Below, piece by piece: positions 57,993 through 64,000 of a DNA stretch of 64,000 bases. The stretch lies in assembly GCA_963818695.1 (NCBI GenBank), contig CAWFTG010000001.1, forward strand, positions 1 to 64,000, in the 5' to 3' direction. Made by a program: the position numbers and the translations under genes. Below the pieces are notes generated by a model. The model saw only the letters and a list, made by a program, of their open reading frames with translations. It was not told the DNA's origin and made no database searches. Each line of letters opens with the position of its first letter. Position 1 is the first letter of the stretch. This DNA is from AP-15 sp963818695 (GTDB lineage: Bacteria > Pseudomonadota > Alphaproteobacteria > ATCC43930 > CGMCC-115725).

Positions 57993-59810
57993 TCAGGTCT
58001 CGTCCTCACCCCGCGACCCCTCGTGCAAGGCTCTTTCTCGGGCGGCCAGAAACCGTTCCCAGCTTTCCGGGCAAATATCGCTGATCAGGTTGTCCGTGGC
58101 TTCGGCCAAAGCGCAGCGATCACCTCCCGTAAGCATCCTGGCCACGCGAACCCACTCCTTGCGCGCGGAGATCGGGTCGGAGCACCGAACCAGGAAAGTT
58201 GTGTCGACCGAAGGCAATAGGAGTCTTTCAACGGTCGCCGCAAGCCCGTTCTGACCAAGGTGTTGTTGGAGTGCGTGGGCGTCAAGCCCCGATAGGGCAG
58301 CATCCAACGCTAAAATTTGCCGTCTCAGGCTGTCGAGGTCCGATTCGGGGATCTCGAGTGCCGCTAATTCCTCGGCCACTTGATCGATCAGATAAGGGAA
58401 ATGCAAAACCATGCGGAGCAGATTTTCCCGCTGTATCCGTCCTCCAGAACGAGGCGGCCGCTCCGGTCCGTCGCGTACGAAACTCAGCCGAGGGCGAGGG
58501 GTGTGTCGAGCGCTCGGACGGGCCGGTCTTCCCAGATCGAAAAGGCGCTCGCGGAGGAATCGTCGATACTCGACCTGGACCGTCCGGTCGGCAATAAGGC
58601 CGATTTGATCCATCAGGCGATGCTCGAGAGCGGCGCGACGTTCCGGCGTATCGAACCGGCTCGCACCCAGCTCGCTCTCCCAGAGCATATCCGAGAGCGG
58701 CCGCGCCGCGGCGAGAATTTGGTCGAAAATACCCCGGCCGGCACGGCGAATAACCGAATCGGGATCCTCTCCCGCGGGAAGGCTGGCAAAACGCAGGCTC
58801 TGACCCGGGCGCAACAGCGGCAGGGCCCGCATCATTACGCGGGCGGCGGCACGCTGCCCCGCCGCGTCTCCATCGAAACAGAGTACGGGCTCGGGGGCCA
58901 GTCGCCAAAGCTCACGCAGCTGAAATTCGGTCAGCGCGGTTCCGAGCGGCGCCACCGCTGTGGCAAAACCCGCCTGGTGGAGCGCAATCACGTCCATGTA
59001 CCCTTCGGTGACGATCGCTCCCCCAGCGGAATAGGCGGGACCGCCCTCTTCATCTCGGATGGCAGCCGCCCGCGCTGCCGACCAGCCGTACAGTACCCGT
59101 CCTTTTTCAAAGAGCGCGCTGTCGGGCGAGTTCAGATATTTGGGCTGCCCGTCGCCGAGCACCCGGCCGCCAAAGGCGATGACCCGGCCGGCGCGGTCGC
59201 TGATCGGAAATATTAGCCGGTTGCGGAAATAGTCCGAGGATTCCCGCTCGTCCGGTCGGCACAACAGCCCGGCTTCGATCAGCAGCGGATCGGAAAATTC
59301 GCGCGTGAGGGCGCGCCGCAGTGCCTGGCGGTCGTCCGGGGCCCAGCCCAGACGGAAGCGTCGGATTGTCTGCGGATCGAGCCCTCGCCCTTGCAGATAT
59401 TCGCGTGCTCGGGCCCCGGCAGGCGTCCATAGCCGCTCCTCGTAAAAAGCTGCGGCGGCTTCTGTCGCTTCGAGCAAGGTTTTTTGCCGCTGCGCCCGTT
59501 CCCGCTCTTGCGGTGTCGCCTGCGGAACGGCTAGCCCCGCCTCCCCCGCCAGCTTCTCGATGGCCTCGATAAAGTCGAGATTGTCGGCCCGCATAGCGAA
59601 CCCGATCACATCTCCATGGGCGCCACAGCCGAAGCAATGAAAGAAGGATTTGTCCTCGACCACGTAGAAAGACGGCGTCTTCTCGTGATGGAATGGACAC
59701 AATCCGGCAAATTCGCGCCCGCGGCGGACCAGCTTGACCCGCCGACCGATCAGTCCCGATAGCGAAATTCGACTACGCAGGTCGTCGAGAAAGCTTGGCG
59801 GAAACGCCAC
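57993..59810 (-). CDS. dnaG: DNA primase
   Basis: 605 aa. Makes RNA primers at replication forks. Zinc-binding N-terminus: LCPFHHEKTPSF and FHCFGCGAHGD. The catalytic TOPRIM part has VTEGYMDVIALHQAGF and LCFDGDAAGQRAAAR. The C-terminal domain that meets DnaB helicase is diverged as usual. First gene of the dnaG-rpoD-tRNA cluster; ATG 59810 begins MAFPPSFLDDLRSRISLSGLIGRRVKL, the family start. Confidence 0.96.
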   Translation of the reverse strand: MAFPPSFLDDLRSRISLSGLIGRRVKLVRRGREFAGLCPFHHEKTPSFYVVEDKSFFHCFGCGAHGDVIGFAMRADNLDFIEAIEKLAGEAGLAVPQATPQERERAQRQKTLLEATEAAAAFYEERLWTPAGARAREYLQGRGLDPQTIRRFRLGWAPDDRQALRRALTREFSDPLLIEAGLLCRPDERESSDYFRNRLIFPISDRAGRVIAFGGRVLGDGQPKYLNSPDSALFEKGRVLYGWSAARAAAIRDEEGGPAYSAGGAIVTEGYMDVIALHQAGFATAVAPLGTALTEFQLRELWRLAPEPVLCFDGDAAGQRAAARVMMRALPLLRPGQSLRFASLPAGEDPDSVIRRAGRGIFDQILAAARPLSDMLWESELGASRFDTPERRAALEHRLMDQIGLIADRTVQVEYRRFLRERLFDLGRPARPSARHTPRPRLSFVRDGPERPPRSGGRIQRENLLRMVLHFPYLIDQVAEELAALEIPESDLDSLRRQILALDAALSGLDAHALQQHLGQNGLAATVERLLLPSVDTTFLVRCSDPISARKEWVRVARMLTGGDRCALAEATDNLISDICPESWERFLAARERALHEGSRGEDET

Positions 59811-59941
59811 CTATCGTCCCCTCTCCGCCCATCCGGGTGAGAGGGTAAGTGAGGCGGGTGTGCACCGCACCTCGGATCTATGTCCCCCCTGACCTTGACC
59901 ATCTCCCCTCGAGAGCGGGAGAAAATGGAATCCGGCTGGCG

Positions 59942-60397
59942 TCATCCAAGCAGCCGCCTGACGATTGCACCAGCGCGGCCGAGATCGATGACCCCGGCGT
60001 GGCGCTCGCGCAACGCCGCCATGACCTTCCCCAAATCCTTTGCAGTCGTCGCGCCGGTCTCGCTGATCGCGGCCTTCACCGCCGCTTCAATCTCACCCGC
60101 GTCGAGCTGACGAGGCAGGAAGCTCTCGATGACCGCTATCTCCTCGTTTTCTTGGTCCGCCAGATCGGGGCGGTTGCCTTGCCGATAAAGGGCGATCAAT
60201 TCGCGGCGCTGCTTGATCATCGCCTGCAGCATGCGCTGGATTTCGGCCTGGGATACGCCTTCGGAATTGCCTTGCCCGCGCGCGGCGACGTCGCGTTCCT
60301 TGAGCCCGGCAAGGATCAACCGAACGGTCGAAACCGTGCGGGACTCCCTGGCCTTCATCGCTTCCTTCAGCCGCTCCCTGAAGGCCTCACGCAGCAT
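59942..60397 (-). CDS. YqeY/GatB-domain protein
   Basis: 151 aa, MLREAFRERLKEAMKARESRTVSTVRLILAGLKERDV, then IQRMLQAMIKQRRELIALYRQGNRPDLADQENEEIAVIESFLPRQL and a short helical tail. This fold matches the tRNA-binding tail domain of GatB, though free-standing YqeY proteins have no settled role. ATG 60397 is chosen since the long upstream extension has no family match and GGGGGGCGG lies before it. It is divergent from carA and upstream of dnaG, as in many alphaproteobacteria. Confidence 0.9.
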   Translation of the reverse strand: MLREAFRERLKEAMKARESRTVSTVRLILAGLKERDVAARGQGNSEGVSQAEIQRMLQAMIKQRRELIALYRQGNRPDLADQENEEIAVIESFLPRQLDAGEIEAAVKAAISETGATTAKDLGKVMAALRERHAGVIDLGRAGAIVRRLLG

Positions 60398-60615
60398 GTT
60401 GCCGCCCCCCTTTGGCACCAGTTTTGAGCCTAACCGGTCTTGGGCGCCGCGGCAATTCCGCACGTCGACGCGTAAGTACTTGAAACAACGAGAGTTCCAG
60501 GAAGCACCGGATTGACCCCATCGGTCCGATAAATTATCTCTCAATTAGCCTGTTGTTCGCCCCTGGCCGCCTCTTGCGGTCCGCTAGGTTGCGGCTGCCC
60601 ACAGGATGGATCCGC

Positions 60616-61776
60616 ATGCGCGAGCCGATGCCGCGACCGCCCGACTGCAACGCCGCGCTCGTTCTGGCGGACGGGACAGTATTCTGGGGGCGCGGCATCG
60701 GCGCAATCGGGTCGGCTGTCGGGGAAGTCTGCTTCAATACCGCGATCACCGGCTACCAAGAGGTCCTGACCGACCCTTCTTATGCCGGGCAGATTATCAC
60801 CTTCACATTCCCCCATATCGGGAATGTCGGAGTCAATCGGGAGGATGTCGAAGCCACGACGCCCGCTGCCCGCGGTCTCGTGCTGCGCACCCCGATTACC
60901 GCGCCGGCAAACTACCGCGCGACCCAATCGCTCGACACTTGGCTCAAACATAATGGGCTGATCGGTATTTCGGGAGTGGACACGCGACGGTTGACCCGGC
61001 GCATCCGCGATCTCGGACCTCCGAACGGGGCTGTCGCGCACCACCCGGAAGGGCGGCTGGACATTGCGGAACTCCAGGCGCGGGCTCTCGATTGGCCCGG
61101 TCTCGAAGGCATGGACCTCGCCGAGGAAGTCACCTGTCGTCAAACCTACGAGTGGACCGAGACGGCCTGGGATTGCGAACGGGGATACGGTGTGCAATGC
61201 AACCCGCGCCATCACGTCGTGGCGATCGATTATGGTGCCAAGCGCAATATCCTGCGAATGCTCGCTGCGCATGGCTGCAGGGTAACTGTGGTCCCGGCCA
61301 CCACCTCGACCGAGGATGTGCTGCACCATCGGCCCGACGGCATCTTTTTGTCGAACGGCCCCGGCGACCCGGCGGCGACCGCTGCCTATGCCGTCCCCGT
61401 GCTGCGCGAGCTGATCGCCTCGGGCAAGCCGATTTTCGGCATCTGCCTCGGTCACCAATTATTAGCGCTGGCGCTTGGCGGCACAACCCGCAAGATGCCG
61501 CGCGGCCACCGCGGCGCCAACCATCCTGTCAAGGATCTGCTGACTGGCAAAGTCGAGATCACCAGCCAGAATCACGGGTTTGTCGTCGAGCCGGACAGCC
61601 TGCCGCCCGGGGTCGAGCCGACCCATCTCTCGCTGTTCGACAATACGAATGAAGGGTTGCGGATCGTCGGTAAGCCGGTGTTTTCGGTCCAGCATCACCC
61701 CGAAGCCAGCCCGGGGCCGCAGGACAGTCATTACCTCTTCGCGCGGTTTGTCGCGCTGATGGAAGAGAATGCCTAG
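60616..61776 (+). CDS. carA: Carbamoyl-phosphate synthase small subunit
   Basis: 386 aa glutamine amidotransferase that supplies ammonia to CarB for arginine and pyrimidine synthesis. N-terminal CPSase domain: LVLADGTVFWGRGIG and GEVCFNTAITGYQEVLTDPSYAGQIITFTFPHIGN. Class I GATase with catalytic Cys in FGICLGHQLLALALGG and His in VQHHPEASPGPQD. ATG 60616 or 60628 are both possible. It overlaps carB by 8 nt. Confidence 0.96.
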   Translation: MREPMPRPPDCNAALVLADGTVFWGRGIGAIGSAVGEVCFNTAITGYQEVLTDPSYAGQIITFTFPHIGNVGVNREDVEATTPAARGLVLRTPITAPANYRATQSLDTWLKHNGLIGISGVDTRRLTRRIRDLGPPNGAVAHHPEGRLDIAELQARALDWPGLEGMDLAEEVTCRQTYEWTETAWDCERGYGVQCNPRHHVVAIDYGAKRNILRMLAAHGCRVTVVPATTSTEDVLHHRPDGIFLSNGPGDPAATAAYAVPVLRELIASGKPIFGICLGHQLLALALGGTTRKMPRGHRGANHPVKDLLTGKVEITSQNHGFVVEPDSLPPGVEPTHLSLFDNTNEGLRIVGKPVFSVQHHPEASPGPQDSHYLFARFVALMEENA

Positions 61777-64000
61777 GCGCACCGACCTCGACACTATCCT
61801 GATCATCGGCGCCGGGCCAATCGTAATCGGGCAGGCCTGCGAATTCGATTACTCCGGCGCGCAAGCGTGCAAGGCACTCAAAAGCGAGGGATATCGGATC
61901 GTCCTGGTGAATTCGAATCCCGCGACGATCATGACCGACCCGGAGCTGGCCGATGCGACCTATATCGAGCCGATCACCCCCGACGTGGTCGCGAAAATCA
62001 TCGCCCGCGAGCGGCCGCAGGCGCTGCTGCCGACAATGGGTGGCCAGACGGCGCTCAATACCGCAATGGCGCTCGCCCGCTCGGGTGTTCTCGAGAGCTA
62101 CGGTGTCGAACTGATCGGCGCCAGCGAAGCGGCAATTGTTAAGGCCGAAGACCGTCAGCAGTTCCGGCAGACGATGGACAAAATCGGCCTCGCATCGCCC
62201 AGGAGCCATCTTGTCGGATCTCTTGCGGAAGCTGTCGAGGCGCTCGGGGCAATAGGGCTCCCGGCAATCATCAGGCCGTCCTTTACCTTGGGCGGCACCG
62301 GCGGCGGGATAGCCTACAATCCGCGGGAATTTGAGGACATTGTGCGCGGCGGGCTCAGGGCTTCACCGGCGCACGAAGTTCTGATCGAGGAGTTGGTCCT
62401 CGGCTGGAAGGAATACGAAATGGAGGTGGTCCGCGACCGGGCGGACAACTGCATCATCGTCTGCTCGATCGAGAACATCGATCCGATGGGAATTCACACC
62501 GGCAATTCGGTCTGCGTCGCGCCGGCTTTGACCCTGACCGACAAGGAATACCAGCTGATGCGCAATGCCGCGATTGCGGTGTTGCGCGAAATCGGCGTCG
62601 ATACCGGCGGCTCCAACGTGCAGTTCGCGGTCAATCCAGCCGACGGCCGGCTCGTTGTTATCGAGATGAACCCCCGGGTGTCGCGCTCGTCGGCACTCGC
62701 CTCCAAGGCGACCGGCTTCCCGATCGCCAAGATCGCGGCCAAATTGGCGGTGGGCTACACGCTCGACGAGCTCGCCAACGAGATCACGCGAGTCACGCCG
62801 GCATCCTTCGAACCGACAATCGATTACGTCGTCACGAAGATGCCGCGCTTCACATTCGAAAAATTCCCGGGCACCGAGCCGTTGCTGACGACGTCGATGA
62901 AATCGGTCGGCGAGGCGATGGCGATCGGCCGTAGTTTTGCCGAATCGGTGCAGAAGGCATTGCGCTCGATGGAGACCGGCTTGACCGGTCTTGACGAGGT
63001 CGCGATCGAGGGGGTCGCGAGCATCGGCAAGGAGGCGGTCAAGGCGGCGCTGGCGAAACCCGTCCCCGAGCGCCTGCTGCTGGTTGCTCAGGCTTATCGC
63101 CATGGGCTTAATACAGCCGAAATCCACGCCGCCTGTCGGTTCGAGCCATGGTTCCTCGAACAGATCCGTGAGATCGTGCAGGTTGAGGAGCGAGTGCGCC
63201 GGGAAGGGCTGCCGCGGGACCGCACGGCTTTCCTGCGCCTGAAGCAGATGGGTTTCTCCGATACCCGTCTCGGCAAGCTCGCCAATCTCGATGAGGAGGC
63301 CGTCTCGCAGCGGCGACGCCGGTTGGAGTTGCAACCGGTCTACAAGCGCATCGACACCTGCGCCGCCGAGTTCCCATCACAGACCTCGTACATGTATTCC
63401 TGCTACGAGGGGGACGGTTTCACGCCGCCGGAGTGCGAGGCCGATCCCAGCAACCGGCGCAAGGTGATCATTCTCGGCGGCGGACCGAACCGGATCGGTC
63501 AAGGAATCGAGTTCGATTACTGCTGCGTGCATGCGGCCTACAGCTTGCGCGACGCCGGCATCGAAACGATCATGGTCAACTGCAATCCCGAGACCGTGTC
63601 GACGGATTACGACACCTCCGACCGGCTCTATTTCGAGCCGCTGACGACGGAGGATGTGGTCGAGATCGCGCACGTCGAACAACGCCGCGGCACTCTTCTC
63701 GGGGTTATCGTCCAATTCGGGGGCCAGACCCCGCTCAAACTGGCGGCGGGGCTCGAGCGCGCCGAGATTCCGATACTCGGGACATCGCCCGATGCGATTG
63801 ATCTGGCGGAGGACAGACAGCGATTTCAGGGGCTTCTGACCCGTCTTGGTTTGCGTCAGCCCGACAACGGAACCGCGCATTCGGCGAGCGAAGCCGAAGC
63901 GATTGCGCTCGATATAGGATATCCCGTCGTGATTCGCCCGTCTTATGTTCTCGGCGGCCGCGCGATGGAGATCGTCCACGATGCAGCGGGCCTGGCTCGC
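61769..64000 (+). CDS. carB: Carbamoyl-phosphate synthase large subunit, cut by the window end
   Basis: The first 744 codons of about 1080 are present. MPRRTDLDTILIIGAGPIVIGQACEFDYSGAQA begins the first ATP-grasp half, with FTLGGTGGGIAYN and IEMNPRVSRSSALASKATG. An oligomerisation region is followed by the second half, RKVIILGGGPNRIGQGIEFDYCCVHA and YPVVIRPSYVLGGRAM. The start ATG lies inside the last codons of carA (ATGCCTAG), showing translational coupling. The frame is open at 64000. Confidence 0.97.
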   Translation, partial: MPRRTDLDTILIIGAGPIVIGQACEFDYSGAQACKALKSEGYRIVLVNSNPATIMTDPELADATYIEPITPDVVAKIIARERPQALLPTMGGQTALNTAMALARSGVLESYGVELIGASEAAIVKAEDRQQFRQTMDKIGLASPRSHLVGSLAEAVEALGAIGLPAIIRPSFTLGGTGGGIAYNPREFEDIVRGGLRASPAHEVLIEELVLGWKEYEMEVVRDRADNCIIVCSIENIDPMGIHTGNSVCVAPALTLTDKEYQLMRNAAIAVLREIGVDTGGSNVQFAVNPADGRLVVIEMNPRVSRSSALASKATGFPIAKIAAKLAVGYTLDELANEITRVTPASFEPTIDYVVTKMPRFTFEKFPGTEPLLTTSMKSVGEAMAIGRSFAESVQKALRSMETGLTGLDEVAIEGVASIGKEAVKAALAKPVPERLLLVAQAYRHGLNTAEIHAACRFEPWFLEQIREIVQVEERVRREGLPRDRTAFLRLKQMGFSDTRLGKLANLDEEAVSQRRRRLELQPVYKRIDTCAAEFPSQTSYMYSCYEGDGFTPPECEADPSNRRKVIILGGGPNRIGQGIEFDYCCVHAAYSLRDAGIETIMVNCNPETVSTDYDTSDRLYFEPLTTEDVVEIAHVEQRRGTLLGVIVQFGGQTPLKLAAGLERAEIPILGTSPDAIDLAEDRQRFQGLLTRLGLRQPDNGTAHSASEAEAIALDIGYPVVIRPSYVLGGRAMEIVHDAAGLAR

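Overview
The window is GC-rich chromosomal DNA from an alphaproteobacterium. The markers are a DUF1192 protein, a TrcR/DUF1013 cell-cycle regulator, a DUF3750 lipoprotein, RNase E with a long acidic insertion in its S1 domain, the linked set dnaG-rpoD-tRNA(CAU), and many CaiB/BaiF CoA-transferases. A Rhodospirillales-like or Hyphomicrobiales-like soil or environmental organism fits, but the genus cannot be read from the sequence.

Layout. 0.1-5.8 kb (minus): a drug-export locus with an intact EmrB-type MFS pump, a MarR regulator reading in frame into an EmrA-type fusion protein, a second decayed EmrB copy and an SDR. 6-11 kb: a periplasmic propeller protein with a haem-c motif, a GFA-family protein, two paralogous small secreted proteins and an enoyl-CoA hydratase. 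11.2-21.6 kb: the most unusual region. A full-length asnS is followed by six partial asnS copies, all in the same orientation. They alternate with cargo: four type II toxin-antitoxin (TA) modules of four different families, a cupin plus AraC/TPR regulator pair, and a Tat-exported transglutaminase-like protein. 21.7-24.1 kb: a divergent amidohydrolase and CoA-transferase. 24.2-27.4 kb: a degraded island. An IS1595-family element (8-bp target duplication TGCCGGGT) splits a HEPN-like gene, followed by a DUF433/DUF5615 module and a serine-recombinase remnant. 27.6-40 kb: catabolic genes (CitE-like lyase, CoA-transferase, class II aldolase, 3-hydroxybutyrate dehydrogenase, propionyl-CoA synthetase, acyl-CoA synthetase) mixed with small conserved alphaproteobacterial genes. 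39.7-49.3 kb: housekeeping genes prfB (programmed frameshift), mrcA, rne, an M48-TPR protease and a DsbA-like protein. 49.3-55.2 kb: maiA and a TetR-controlled RND efflux operon. 55.3-64 kb: a DUF3618 protein, tRNA(CAU), rpoD, dnaG, yqeY-like, carA and the first two thirds of carB.

Two cautions. Several conserved genes (SDR, propeller protein, mrcA, RND fusion protein, acyl-CoA synthetase) carry one or two single-base indels each, so consensus errors in the assembly are a real possibility beside true decay. By contrast, the asnS fragments have large internal deletions, junctions and inserted palindromes, which cannot be sequencing errors.

How the genes relate: the efflux loci (MarR/EmrAB and TetR/RND) are self-contained regulator-pump units. 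The CoA-transferases, CitE-like lyase, acyl-CoA synthetases, enoyl-CoA hydratase and 3-hydroxybutyrate dehydrogenase point to growth on organic and branched acids through CoA thioesters. dnaG, rpoD and the tRNA form the usual macromolecular-synthesis cluster.
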